Part shown: one piece after another, positions 34,191 to 46,097 of the stretch
Position numbering within the stretch: the first letter of the stretch is position 1
Layout of the letters: each line of letters begins with the position of its first letter
Assembly: GCA_951213105.1 (NCBI GenBank)
Contig: OX578152.1
Location: 103,196,882 to 103,260,881, forward strand
DNA length: 64,000 nucleotides
Direction of reading: 5' to 3'
DNA from: Amaurobius ferox
Lineage: Eukaryota; Arthropoda; Arachnida; Araneae; Amaurobiidae
Notes under the pieces: model-generated
The model's input: the letters and a program-made list of their open reading frames with translations, nothing else
Databases searched by the model: none
What the model was told of the DNA's origin: nothing
Position numbers and translations under genes: made by a program

Positions 34191-34479
34191 AGAATTCATT
34201 GAATTTATATATTTCCCCAGCGTGTACTCGAATACTACTTTGTCAATTTCTATGATTTTATTTCTAAATGAAAGATCTCGACCAGCAAACTTTTTAATAT
34301 GTTTACTTAAATAAAGAACTTATTCAAATTTGCAGTACGGCCATTGATTATTATACACATCTATACCTAGTGTGTTCTTGTAATCTACTCGGTAGATTTT
34401 CATTATCGTTTTCTAAAAGGGAAAGATCTCGACTAGATTAGCCAAATAATTTTGCCTATATAAAGAACGCATTAGAATT
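34191..34479. other. AT-rich DNA without a recognisable gene
   Basis: Two loosely similar blocks (AAATGAAAGATCTCGACCAG and AAAGGGAAAGATCTCGACTA, each followed by AAATAAAGAAC-like text) suggest an old duplication. Nothing else was seen. Confidence 0.35.
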
Positions 34480-34630
34480 TAAATTATAAATAATTAATAA
34501 GTAAAAAACACTTTATGCAAAGGATAAGGAAAACTGGAGCAACGTATTTTATCACAAATGCAGCATATAACAAATGCAGCATATAACAAATGCAGCATAA
34601 TAATGCAGCATATAGCTGTTTCAAGGATAC
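34480..34630 (+). repeat. dispersed repeat R9 with a 16-bp tandem repeat
   Basis: AAAAACACTTTATGCAAAGG and GGAGCAACGTATTTTATCAC match 58635-58690 and 61698-61750. Within it AAATGCAGCATATAAC is repeated about four times (34554-34615). Confidence 0.55.
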
Positions 34631-34923
34631 AATGGATTCTCTTCGTCAGTGAGATCAGCAAACACGACAGGATAATCAGCAAACACGAAGTCAAAAAGAT
34701 GTAATAGGCACGAATAGAAGAAACAAAGGGCTTATATATCCAAGTACTAGATTAAAAGTCCATTTAAGACAGCCAATCAGAAAGCAGAATGAAGAACAGT
34801 CGAATCAATCCGAAACAAAAGTAACATAGTAGATTGGCCTGCACCAAAACCCAACAGAAATATCCCTGCAAAACGAATCAAAGTGCAATAAGTTTAATAA
34901 AGACTAATTTTCATGATTTTATT

Positions 34924-35063
34924 TCAGACGTCACGCTAAAAATTGGTTTTCTCGAATCCTAGAGTGTTCGAAACGTGTAGGCACGACAAAAACTCGAGTT
35001 GTGATTTTCGGCACGATTCTAATACTTTACCAATACATTGCCATGTATTGTAAGAAAAGTAAA
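34924..35063 (+). mobile_element. family A hairpin-end fragment, reverse orientation
   Basis: GACGTCACGCTAAAAATTGG through AACTCGAGTTGTGATTTTCG to the hairpin ACTTTACCAATACATTGCC...GTAAGAAAAGT. Only the terminal ~140 bp of the element are present. Confidence 0.7.
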
Positions 35064-35079
35064 TGAAAAGTCTGTACTT

Positions 35080-35347
35080 TCTTCATTTCATATTATTTTT
35101 ACTATAAAGACAAAATAACTTACTTAATTTCATATTACTTTTGCGAAAATGCCAAATAACTTACTTCATTTCATATAATATTTAGCTATAAAGTCAATAT
35201 AACTTAATTTGTTTCATATTATTTTAGCGATAAAGCCAATATAATTTACATCATTTCATATTATTTTTGCTATCAAAGCAATATAACTTACTTCATTTCA
35301 TATTATTTTTGCGATAATGTCAATATAACTTACTTCATTTCATTTTC
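35080..35347 (+). repeat. 42-bp minisatellite interrupted by family C
   Basis: About six units of ACTTACTTCATTTCATATTA followed by TTTTTGCGATAATGTCAATATA. The last unit stops at CATTTCATTTT. The rest of a unit (TTTGCGATAAAGTCAATATG, ACTTACTTCATTACAC) reappears at 36658-36695, beyond the family C copy. Confidence 0.85.
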
Positions 35348-35348
35348 T

Positions 35349-36657
35349 AACACTTTACAACAAAGTTGAAAAGTGTTTATGACTTTGTTCATTCTGTCTG
35401 TCTGTCTGTCTGTCTGTCTGTCCGTTAGCACGATAACTGCCGCAAAAATGACTTAATCAAAATGAAATTTTAGTATGTTGTTCAGACGGTCTGTAGGACC
35501 TATGGGAATATAAATGAATAATATCACCCAATTAGTTTTGGATTGAACCCGGGTTGAAAAAATGAAATACATTGAGCCCTATGGGACCTAATTTTTCAAA
35601 CATCTTTTAAGCGGATTTAAAATTCACAAATTGCTTCGAAAATTTTAGGTAATATTCACATTGTTCCATAAAATATATAAAGAAACATTCAGCGAAATAT
35701 ATTCAGTAGTTTTTTAAATAAAAATTAAAATAATAATAACACCTCTTATATGAAGCGATCAGGTGACCATGATATGAAAAGATCACGTGACCCACTTCAA
35801 AATAATATATGGCATCCATCTTGTCTCAAAATTGTGATTTTTAAAGTTCTTTTTAATTCATATTGAGTGTTGTATCCGTCCTAAAACCACTTTATTTGCG
35901 CCTAAATTCTGTGCATCTACATACTGAAACAACGCAATTACAATATATTTGAGTTTAAATGCTCATCCAAATTTGATTATTTCTACAACGAAGCCTATTT
36001 TTCACCTATGTAAAATGTAAACAGCAAAATATATAGTATGAGTTATATTAGAATTGTTGCATTTCTTTAACACAAAATCATTCAGTTCGTGGAGTCTACG
36101 TAGCTGATAGGAATGAAATATTCATTGATTTTACAAACAGAAGGAAGACTTTTTTCGATGAAGTTTTACGCATAGAGTTTAATTACTTGTAGCTCCATGG
36201 TCTTAATTTTAAAATAAAATAAATTATTATAGTATTGTGATGAATGACATGAATGGGAAATTGTTTATGAATGAAATGCTGCTTTTATAGAGAGAGCCAG
36301 GCGTGTTATTTTTCCTATGACGTCATTTGAATGAATTTCAGTTGTTTTCGATGAAGTTTTCAAATATAATAAATTATCGTAATATTATGATAATTTTAAA
36401 ATTATTACCGAGGAATGTATCACATTTTAGAGATGTTTAAACCAGGCAATTTATATTTCAATGCCGTCATTTGAATGAAGTTCATTTTTTTCGATGAAGG
36501 TTTAAGTTTTCAAATATAATAAATTAATGTAGTATTGTGATAAGTTTTAAAATATTACCGAGGAATATATTGCATTTTAGCCATGTTTAAATAAAATTGC
36601 ATTGAAGTTGGAAAGTGTTTCATAATCAATGCTTTAAGCATGATTGATCTTTCTTGT
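35349..36657 (-). mobile_element. family C HINE-like element, copy 2, inserted in a minisatellite
   Basis: The stem-loop is AACACTTTACAACAAAGTTG, then AAAAGTGTT, with a (TCTG)n tract at 35394-35421. It contains GATTGAACCCGGGTTGAAAA and TCACGTGACCCACTTCAAAA, plus two or more internal near-duplicates (ATGACGTCATTTGAATGAAT at about 36320 and GCCGTCATTTGAATGAAGTT at 36463). It ends ATGATTGATCTTTCTTGTTT. At 1.31 kb it is one of two long copies. Confidence 0.72.
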
Positions 36658-36699
36658 TTTTGCGATAAAGTCAATATGACTTACTTCATTACACAGTTA

Positions 36700-37185
36700 G
36701 TACTGTCCAAATATTTTTAATTTTGATTTCCTAGCTTCGCGTTTTCATTAAAATTATGGTTCCTTTTCAAGATTTAAAAGAATACTGGAACTTTTGTCAC
36801 TCGACAGTTTGTCGTGAGTAATTACGCCTAAGAATAAACGGATGCTTCGCTTTGCAGCACGTATCTGACGAAAAATCTGCAGCAAGTACAGATATTAACT
36901 CTGAGTTTTCTAATTGCGTTTCTATGGTTACTGAGGCTGGAACGAAAACGGAAACTTCAAAATGAGAACTTGATAATGCCAACAGCTCCTTTCCAATTTC
37001 TGTTAATTTCGTACTTTGTATTATGTAAACTTTAAAAGAGTTTTAATTTCTTTTGCTTTTCAATGCCTTTAGAAAATTGTGCTGTTTATACATTACTGTT
37101 TGCTTATAAGAAATACAAAGCTATGGCCACCAGCCCGCGTTTTTAATGCATAACTTTCAAAAGCAGTAAGTTTATTCAATTCTCT
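36700..37185. other. AT-rich DNA without a recognisable gene
   Basis: A 61-codon reverse frame (36797-36982) shows no motif. No repeat membership was recognised. Confidence 0.35.
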
Positions 37186-37315
37186 ACATACATACATGTG
37201 GTGATGTATGTATGCAGATAATGTATGTACATATGTATGTACGTATGTCATATGTATGTATGTATGAACAAGATGTATGTATGTACATATGTATATATGT
37301 ATGTATATATGGATT
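37186..37315. repeat. (TATG/TACA)n tetranucleotide repeat
   Basis: An imperfect GTATGTAT/ACATATGT repeat with self-complementary stretches. Confidence 0.9.
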
Positions 37316-37364
37316 CAGTTCTCTACGCAAATTTCACTCAAAGTGTAGTCTAAAACGATATGAA

Positions 37365-37470
37365 AGTAAAAATACATAATTATTCATAAAATTGATTATT
37401 TATGGTTCAATGCTTACAAGACATAACAGTTTCAATCATTGTAATAAAAAATAGCAGCGATACAATTTTT
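37365..37470 (+). repeat. dispersed repeat R6, left part, split by family B
   Basis: CAGTTTCAATCATTGTAATA and AATAGCAGCGATACAATTTT match 48262-48310. The sequence then breaks at a T run and resumes at 38948. Confidence 0.7.
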
Positions 37471-38947
37471 ACTTTCCTTATATACATAAGGACAGTATTG
37501 TGACGGGGTCAAAAATTCGAATTCGAATTTTCGACGGGATAGCACGTTTTAAATATACCTGAACACGAATCAAACTTCTTGAGATGATATCTGTGTGTGT
37601 ACGCGTGTATGTGTATGTGTGTGTCAGTGAGTGTGTGGAGACGCTATCTCACTAACGAATGAGGCGATTCGAACGAAATTTGATACAAAAATTACAATCC
37701 GTGAATACTGAATCCTATTGGTTTTAAACGTAATTGAATGTTCCGAACACCCCCGTAAATTTTTAAGTGAAATTTTGAAAAAAACATCAAAAACTCAAAA
37801 CCTTTAATAAAGTTACATAAATAGACACTTCTTATGTAATATTTCATTGGAAACAATTAATATAAACTTTAGAACGCTAGCATGAACGTTCTCGAGATAT
37901 TGCACCATTTTTCAAATAAATGTATCAAAAAATGATATAAAATAAAAAAAAAATTAACTATTTTGAAATATGTTCACTTTTCATATGTATTACCATGCGA
38001 TGAATTTGGTGACATCATTTTCGTGGGATCATTTCGTTCATCATTTTCTTTCAGCTCGTTTCATTTATGAGAAAATATACTTTGGGTAATATTTTTATAT
38101 TTGGACGCCAATAGTCATTTAACTGCTATAAGAATAACTTATTTCTCTATCCATAACGCTTGGAAAGAATTTGGCAACGAATTTAGCGGAATGGCGCCAA
38201 CGTGGCGACTTTTTTAAATGTTGAAAAATTAACGAAATTGCCACCAAATTGACAAAAATGACGCTAAATCAATGAAAATGACGACTAATTGATGAAAGTT
38301 CAATATCGTAAAAGGGACACAAGAATAGTCTATAAGAATAACTCATTTCTCCATCCGACCGTGGCGCTTGGCGAGAAATTTAGCGAGACGTCGCCAACTT
38401 GGCGACTATGTTAAATGTTGCCAAAGTAACAAAAATGACGCCAAATTCATAAAAATGACGCCATATGAGAAGTAATGATTCGCAAATTCTGATCTCCGTC
38501 ATATGCCGGGCATACCTCCTAGTATATAAAAAATGCTCTTGTCTCCGTTTGTTTGTAATACTTGGTTATGCATTTGGCGAACTTGGTGAATAATTTAGCA
38601 AAGTATCGCCAACTTGATGATATTTCGCCCCAGATTGACAAAAATATCGCCAAAATTGCAAAAATGACGCTGCATTAATGAAAATGATGCCTAATTGCTG
38701 AATTAATTATTAAAATATTTTAATATATGAACTATATTGCTTATTGAAGACGCTACCAATAGTTGCGTGAAATATAAATTAATTGGGTACTTTGAAATAG
38801 TTTTACTGGTTGTCATCTGGAAGATAGCCAAAATTTATTCAACGATAAAAATACAGTACCGTGGATCTTATACATTATTTTTTTACTGTAAAAATAGTAA
38901 AAATTCATTGCATTATATAAGGAAAGTCATGCGCTGCCCATGTCAGA
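37471..38947 (-). mobile_element. family B HINE-like element inserted in R6
   Basis: The reversed order starts with the stem-loop (ACTTTCCTTATATACATAAG). AATTCGAATTTTCGACGGGA, (GT)n at 37590-37640 and GAACGTTCTCGAGATATTGC follow. A duplicated CGCCAA-rich part (about 38150-38300 and 38330-38470) is next. The copy ends ATATAAGGAAAGTCATGCGC, TGCCCATGTCAGA. At 1.48 kb it is the longest family B copy, because of that internal duplication. Both boundaries are fixed by comparison with the uninterrupted R6 copy. Confidence 0.82.
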
Positions 38948-39195
38948 TTTTTGTGTTTGTGGCATCAATAGCCCCCCTGTAGGGGATACATTGTAAAACT
39001 TAGTATCAATCGAAAAATTTTGCCAAGCCCTTTAAATTGAAGGGTAACATGTTATAATTGTGACCATTTGAAGCAGCAGCACAGATTTTTCAATTTTTTC
39101 TTGCAAAATTTGCAAAAAAAATTGCAAGCTACTTAAAAATAGATTCTGCTATAAAAAGAAATCGAGTTGAACCACACACAAAGTTCATTTCCCTG
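38948..39195 (+). repeat. dispersed repeat R6, right part
   Basis: GCATCAATAGCCCCCCTGTA, TAGTATCAATCGAAAAATTT and GAAATCGAGTTGAACCACAC match 48325-48560, in order. Confidence 0.65.
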
Positions 39196-39572
39196 GCAGT
39201 TAGATTTAGAATAATTTAGAATAAATAATTAAGAATAATTTAGAATAAATAATTAAATAATGAAGAATAATTTGGAATAAATTATTAATAATGACTTAGA
39301 ATAAATAATTAAGAATAATTTAGAATATATAATTAATACTAATTTAGTATAAATAATTAAGAATAATTTAAAATAAATAATTAAGAATTATTTATAATAA
39401 ATAATTAAGAATAATTTAGAATAAATAATTAAGAATAAATAATGAAGAATAATTTAGAACAAATAATGATAAATGATTTAGAATAAATAATGAAGAATAA
39501 TTTAGAATAAATAATTAAGAGTAATTTAGAATAAATAATTAAGAGTAATTTAGAATAAATAATTTAGAATAT
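39196..39572 (+). repeat. AT minisatellite (AGAATAATTTAGAATAAATAATTA-like)
   Basis: Units of GAATAATTTAGAATAAATAA with TTA or TGA between them repeat about 14 times, with variants. It directly follows R6. Confidence 0.9.
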
Positions 39573-40730
39573 TGTCGAAAATAAAAACATGAGAGCACTG
39601 AAAATTGTAAGAAACAGGTAGGATCATAACGTTTCGGGTGCATATATAAATGTTGTGAAAGTTGTAAGCGGTAGGGGGAACTCAGAACAGAATCTCGTAG
39701 ATACGACAAGGACTGGAAATTTCACCACTAATAGCTCGAAAATGCTTAGAATCACAGTCATTGTTCTTTCAAAAACTTTCAATACGTATTGTGATGTATT
39801 TTGTATTCAGCAAAGGAATTTCATGCTGTAAGCTTCTACTTTGTTAATTTTGATAGTAAGACTGATTAAGAAATCGTTCAACTTTTCTGACAACAATGAG
39901 TATAATTATGCAATGCAACAAGCCGTTGAACTACATTGTAAATGTACATGGTTTTAAAATTGGAACGACATAGACTCTGTAATCGTGGGTTGTCTCATGG
40001 TACAGTAGTAAATCTTTATTTCTGGACAACGAACGTTTGATTTAAAACACTAATAGACTTGAACAATATACAGTTAATGGCTATCTCGCTAACTTTCAAA
40101 GTCACAAAACAATTATCAGGTACAATAATGACATAAAATGACAAAATTCGCGAAATGACATAATTCGCGAAATTTTTAACCAATCTGCAAAATTCAAGCA
40201 GTATACAAAACTCGCCAAAATTCATCAAGTTGGTGATATTTCCCCAAATTTGGCACCTAGGTCACCAAATTTGTCGCCACGGGAAAAAAATCTAGGATCA
40301 TCAAATAATAATAATGGTAGCCTGTAAATGTTATTTTTCATTAAAGGGGCAGGTAATGTATACTGTGAAGATATTTTTGGGGTATTCGTTACAAAATATA
40401 CACATAGCAAAGCTGAGTATATCTCTAACTATCTCTCACCCGTGGTGACAAATTTGTTAAAATTAGTAACACATATAGCAAGTTTGGAGGCAAATTATGT
40501 GCAATATTGCCAGTTTGATGAATCTAACACAAGATCATAAAAACACACACTTTTCGTTACATAACTGGTTATAATACAAGTGGTCCTAAACAGTCTAGAA
40601 TATTAATGTATGAAAAAGTCGTGTGAAGCTATACACTGCTAATATTTATAGTCCTCTTCGCATCAAACTTTTAAAAGCAAAGCAACAAAATGTCTGTCTA
40701 TATTTTGCCCTGCATTACGTCGACATGGCA
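39573..40730. other. AT-rich DNA with diverged CGCCAA text
   Basis: Segment 40135-40280 (CGCGAAATGACATAATTCGC, ACTCGCCAAAATTCATCAAG) resembles the body of family B and the S-blocks. TCGTGGGTTGTCTCATGGTA near 39983 resembles R5. Frames of 60-70 codons have no motif. Confidence 0.35.
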
Positions 40731-40734
40731 TTAT

Positions 40735-41545
40735 AACAAACGTATTAAGAGAGCACTCCAATAAATGCCTGAAATCCACCGAGGATTTCCAAGGAGAATT
40801 CGATATTTTAAGTGTCCCTGTTAAATCGTTGGAATGTTACGGCAGACGCTGGTTTAAAGTTTCAAAAGTTCGAAATTGGAATTATCTTGAGTACTCTGGG
40901 AGTGTATGGAAGCGTAGAGTTGAAATATGTGAATTTACGCTGCATTGATCAATAAACAATCAAAGAAATGGAATTATGCTGCGTTGGTTAACAGGTGTTA
41001 GAAGTTTAAATCATCCGTTTTTGGTATATAAACGGTGAGGAAGTCGTTAGGGAGCAATACCCTATTGATCTTGCAAGAAAACATTCCCGAATGTCACCAG
41101 TCAATATCTACCACTTTTAAAATGTAAAATAATATGCATAAAAAATAAAAATATGTCTGTGCATTATGTCTGTCCTGTATTATGCCGACGTAGCAGTGTA
41201 AGAAACGTGTTAAGAGAGCAGAGGATTTCCAAAGAGAATTCGATATTTTAAGCGTTCCCGTTAAATCATTGGTATGTTATTGCAAAAAAGAGTTTCAAAT
41301 GTTCGAAATTGGAATTATCTTGAGTACTCCGGGAGTGTATGAAAGCGTAGAGTTGAAATATGTGAATTTATGCTGCATTGATCGATAAATAATCAAAGAA
41401 ATGAAATTATGTTGATTTGATTAACAGGTAGAAGCTTAAATCATCCGTTTTTGGTATATAAACGATGAGAAAGTCGGTAGGGAGCTTTTTTTTTTTTTTT
41501 TTTTTTTATTTGTCCTGTTGATCATGCAAGAAAATATTACCAAAT
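40735..41545 (+). repeat. dispersed repeat R8, two tandem copies
   Basis: GAGGATTTCCAAGGAGAATT, TCGATATTTTAAGTGTCCC, GAAATTGGAATTATCTTGAG and TCATCCGTTTTTGGTATATA occur at 40780-41030. They recur at 41222-41465. Further copies lie at 43405-43760, 52205-52500 and 58280-58600. A 22-bp T run ends the second copy (41487-41508). Confidence 0.75.
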
Positions 41546-41919
41546 GTCGCTTATCAATCTCTACCACTTTTCAAATGTGAAAAGATATGAATAAAATATA
41601 GAAAACAGTTTGTTTAATTTATCATGACAACAAGAGTAATTTCAAACCCTATATTGGGAGTTTCGTAGTCCAAGCACTATCTTCACAGTGAAATTGCTAA
41701 TAAAAGCATGTTTCTTTCTCAGTAAAGAAATTTGAAGAAAATGTTTTACAGTATATGTAAGACGAGTTAATAAATTCCCTTACATAAGAGATAGTTAGGA
41801 AAATGACCGATTAGCATTATTTCCTTAATTTTATGAGATATTTCAAAAATTATTCAAGCAAATATGCAGTGTACCCAGGAATGTCATTCAGCACCTCAAT
41901 AACTTTGTAAGGCGAGGTC

Positions 41920-42700
41920 CATGGGAGCACACGTTAAATCTGTCTACAGTAAAGTGACTGAACCTTATCAAACAAAGTGATTACTGCTCTTCTAGAGAAG
42001 AATCTGAAAATTCAAGATAACAAACTCTGCAAATAAAGTGAGATAGACAAAAAAAGACAGACAAAGTGAGATAGACAAAGTGAAATAAACAAAATAAAAT
42101 AGACAAAGGGAGATATACAAAGGAAGACAGACAAAGGGTGATAGACAAAAGGAGGTAGACAATGGGAGGTAGTCAAAGGGAGATAGATAAAGGGAGACAT
42201 ACAAAAGCAGATAGGTAAAATTAGACAAAGTGTTATAGTCAAGTTTTAGAGCAAAATCTATTAAGTAGGAATGGAGACTAGGAAAGAATGAATCACGTAT
42301 ATGAGACACTTAATAGCTGACAAAAAGTCGTATCATCAGGGCCTGTAACACGATGATGCCTGCAATGCCTCAAAATACGTGGCCATATTCTTTCTCGGAC
42401 TCGAATATTAATTGTTACTGTCAGAAAGCATTTTGAACAGGCTGTATATTTAACTCTTGCGCATGTGCATATTGTTTGCTTTATCATTCCTGATTAGAGG
42501 AGACATTCGCCAATAACCCTATTGTGTCAAATAAATACCTTCTGTAACAGTTTTAGGGTCGATATCTACTTCTTAAACAATGTTTTACAGCTTTTTAATT
42601 CACTTATTTCGTCTATTTCGTGTTGTTGCCGAGTGCGTTACACTAACATTTTAAATTCTCCGCTCGGCGTGCTGCAATCAGTTTTACTCTATCGGGCATG
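41920..42700 (+). repeat. dispersed repeat R5 with a 16-bp minisatellite
   Basis: CTGTCTACAGTAAAGTGACT and AAAAGTCGTATCATCAGGGC to GTGCTGCAATCAGTTTTACT match the 6780-7935 copy. Between them (42030-42240) ACAAAGGGAGATAGAC-type units repeat about 13 times and are absent from the other copy. The reverse frame of 105 codons here is simply that minisatellite. Confidence 0.7.
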
Positions 42701-42704
42701 GTGC

Positions 42705-43175
42705 GGAGTCCACTTCAACGATAAGAACTTGCAATTCCGTCCCAGTAGCTCACCGGTAAGAGCATCGGCTTGCCAGTGCAAAGATCCGTGATTCAATTCC
42801 CGGTTGGGACAATAAGGTTCTTTACAGTAGAACCCGAACAAATCAACCCTGTAAGTTAATGTAAAGATGTTGTGTGTCTGAAAACGACCCTGGTATGACT
42901 AGCACGGATCCAATGGACTCTGGGATATTGAGTGCCGATTTCAGATCGGAGAGACAACGATCACGCAGAAAACTAATCTGGAGGATAAAAATAGCATCAA
43001 TTGACCCGAGGTAAAAATAGCTGGAGGTTGTTAGTCAGATTGTCAGTTACACGCCAATCTGATATTAGAAACTGGAGAATACAGAGTTCACTTCGAGAGA
43101 GAGGGGTAAGAGCGTCGGCTGGCTAGTATGAGTTCCGTGGATCAATCTCAGTTGGGACAAGATTCTTTTCAATGG
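42705..43175 (+). mobile_element. T-family tRNA-headed repeat, tandem dimer
   Basis: The first leader and head are GAGTCCACTTCAACGATAAG and 42740-42812 (A box TAGCTCACCGGTAAGAGC, B box GTGATTCAATTCCCGG). A body to 43075 follows. The second, more degraded leader and head (GAGTTCACTTCGAGAGAGAG, GGGTAAGAGCGTCGGC) lie at 43083-43165. The unit is about 370 bp and the arrangement parallels 19263-20275. Confidence 0.68.
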
Positions 43176-43404
43176 TCACTTTACTATAGATAGACCTAAC
43201 GTGTACACTCACGAACCTTTTCTTACAAAGCTATTGCTGTGCTTAAGGAACGCTGTATGACCGACTCTCTAAACTAGAATTTTATTAAATAGTAAGACAT
43301 TTTATTAAAACGAATATATATCAAATCGGTGGCTACTAATAACAGATGGAAGCGAAGCAATTTTGAGTGTGTAGGAAAACCCCTGTTCTGTCTGCATCTG
43401 ATTT

Positions 43405-43760
43405 TTCAAAGCCACAAAATGTCTCCATCTCTCCTTGACAAGACATATTACGAAATGAAAGCAATTGACAGAACTCCAATAATATATACGAGAATTCTGC
43501 TGAAGATTTTCTTAGCGAATTCGATATTTTAAGAGATTCCATTTTACCATCGGAATGCTGGAGAAGAGGATTTTAATCCCTTATCTGTAGGTGCAATATA
43601 TTCGGTGCAATCCGAAAAGCCAAGTAGCGCAAGGTAAACATGAAACAGAAATGTGTGAATTTAAGCTGTATTAAATGTAATAAACAATCAAGGAAATTTT
43701 TCTTAGAGATAAACGTGTCGGAAGTCAAATTTATCCGATGTTTAATAAATCTATATAAAT
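43405..43760 (+). repeat. dispersed repeat R8, copy 3
   Basis: CCATCTCTCCTTGACAAGAC, GCGAATTCGATATTTTAAGA and GTGAATTTAAGCTGTATTAA are shared with the copy at 58240-58500. The overlapping reverse frames share the peptide LKISNSL with that copy, but no longer conserved protein is seen. Confidence 0.6.
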
Positions 43761-45050
43761 AAAATTGAAAATTTGTCTGTTTATTTATATGTTTGACTGT
43801 CTCATCCTCGCTGTAGAACGCTGAACCAAATTTAAGGAAATTTTGTGGGCAGTCGTGAAATAGTCCCACTTAAAATGTAGTTCATGTTTCAAGTCTCTGG
43901 AGCCAGGGGTTGTCAAAAAATTATTAAATAACGAACCTTCTATAGAAATAGCATTACGCAGACGATATTTTTATCACACATTTATTTGAAGAAAATGCAT
44001 CATGTTGCTTAGCAACGGAAATAAATCCAATGTGTTTATACAGCAGACGATTTTATTAAACCTTTTCCGATCTGAATAATTAAGAAATGCATATATTTTT
44101 TTTATTGAAATTGCTTTCTTGAATAATGGATTTTTTAAATTTCTTAAATTATCTATTTTATTCTGAAAAAGCATTTTTTAACTTATATATTGTATTTAAC
44201 CAAAAATCTCATATTGTGTTTAGCCGATTGTTGAAACAGAATAAAAGTAGTAAGTATATATCTTTAAATATTATTTTTGCTCTTTCATTTGGTATATATA
44301 TATTGGTCCAGTTTCATTTTTCTTAGAATTTGTTTATAAACGGGACCAGTATGTTTTATTCTTCAGATCTCAACGTGAAAATAATTTTGTATAGCGAGAA
44401 AAGGAATTCTTATATTTCTTTTTAGGAACATTATATTAAATATTTTATTAGAATGTCTTGAATAACAATGTCATTTAGAATGCTATAGGAATTTGCACAG
44501 AATTGCGAATTTTCCTTTGTATTATATATTCCTTACGAAGAACGGATATACTGCTAGTATCAGATATTCTTGTATTCAATAAATCAAAGTTTACAAATTA
44601 AGGATTAAAATAATGTACTGTGTATTTTAAAAATAGAAAAGTTCTGTCTAAAAGAAAATACCCCTCCATTTGCTGTTATTGATTGCTCTGTATCAATTAT
44701 CCTGACGCAGGTGGATCATTTCCACCTTCGAAACCGATGGATAGATTTAATCAACTGTCTTATGCTCTAATGAGATATTTTATTTTTCTGATTATTTAAG
44801 ACGGCAATTTAAAGCAAGGCTTATATATTTTCTTTATAATTGAATTAGTACATTTGAAAGTTTATAAGAATTTAATAAACAAATTCTAGAAACGTTCAAT
44901 ATCTTGAGAACGACGGTCCATGGCAGTAGATTCTTTTTCTGAAGTAAATTAGCATAGAATATGGTTTATTATTTAAAGCAGTTGGCTGTAATTAATTTCC
45001 GTTTTATTAGATAATCGTTTGAAGAGATTTTCTGAATCCTTTACCGTGGT
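43761..45050. other. AT-rich DNA without a recognisable gene
   Basis: Several 60-100 codon frames are rich in Phe, Leu, Ile and Asn, as expected of AT-rich noncoding DNA. None has a motif. No internal repeat was recognised. Confidence 0.4.
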
Positions 45051-45054
45051 TGAT

Positions 45055-45375
45055 AGCTCAGTTTTCTCATGATGTCGCTTCATTTCTCAAGATGTCTCTC
45101 CAATTTTTTTTTCAAAATTATTGCTGTAGTTTCTCACAATATCGCTCCATTTCCTCAAGATATCGCTCCATTTTCCAAAGATATCACTTTATTTCTCAAA
45201 ATATCGCTCCATTTTTTTTTTCGAAAATATTGCTATGTTTCTCACAATATCGCTCCATTTTCTCAAAATATAACTGCATTTTTTAATATGCCACTCTATT
45301 TTCTTGAAATACCACTCCTTTTTTTCTCAAGGTATTGCTCAATTTTCTTACGATATTACAGATTTTCTCACACAT
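45055..45375 (+). repeat. ~21-bp minisatellite (CTCAAGATATCGCTCCATTT)
   Basis: About 14 units of TTTCTCAAAATATCGCTCCA with variants. The 119-codon Phe/Ser-rich frame across it is a by-product of the repeat. Confidence 0.88.
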
Positions 45376-45399
45376 ATTTCAGTTTCTCATTTAAAAACG

Positions 45400-46010
45400 G
45401 ACGGATCTACACGTTTTGGGACCTCTAGAACACGAAAAGACTATTTGTCTATGACGTCTGAGTGTGTGTGATTCTGTGTGTCTTTTTGTCTATGTATGTA
45501 TGTATGTGCAATATATGTATCCACTCTAACTCAAAACCAAATTGCCCAAATTTCATAAAATTTTATAGGTAGGTTACTTGTAAGTCACCCTGGTGCTGAT
45601 TTGATTTCTATATGATTCTGGATAAAAGAACTTGCCTTTTTTTATAAAACGACCCGAAAAAATCATCAAAATCTGAAGCAAAAGACAATTATTTCTCAAA
45701 CGTGTCTTAAATATTTGTTTTATGCGCAATTTTTAACGATGGTAAGAAGAAGACAAACTCCATTACTATACGACTAGCCGTTCTCGAGATATTTTGATTT
45801 TATTTTAGCATTTTTGCTGCGCTACCTTTGAAAATATACTTCGATTTACCAAATGAAAACGGAGATAAAATTTAAAGTACAAACTAATTACAATTTCAAA
45901 TAATTATTCGTTGCTGTTGTGTGCAATTAAACTCATTTTAATTAATTATCAATGAAATAAAGAGAAAATGCATTTGAGTCTGTAGGGGAAGTTATGTGCT
46001 GCCCACATCA
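45400..46010 (-). mobile_element. family A HINE-like element, hairpin end missing
   Basis: It starts inside the CGGATCTACACGTTTTGGGA block, immediately after the minisatellite. It has a (GTAT)n tract near 45495 and one module, and ends GAAGTTATGTGCTGCCCACA. The minisatellite has replaced the hairpin end. Confidence 0.68.
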
Positions 46011-46097
46011 AATTTATCTGCTTCATATATCTGACTTCAACCATCCCTTTAAACCTCTAAGACTGCTGATTGGGATCAATGAAAACACACCTCTCCC

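Noticed and set aside
41992..42309. A 105-codon Leu/Ser/Tyr-rich reverse frame resembling membrane segments
   Set aside because: It is the translation of a 16-bp minisatellite within repeat R5.
45069..45428. A 119-codon Phe/Ser-rich forward frame
   Set aside because: It is produced by a ~21-bp minisatellite whose unit length keeps frames open.
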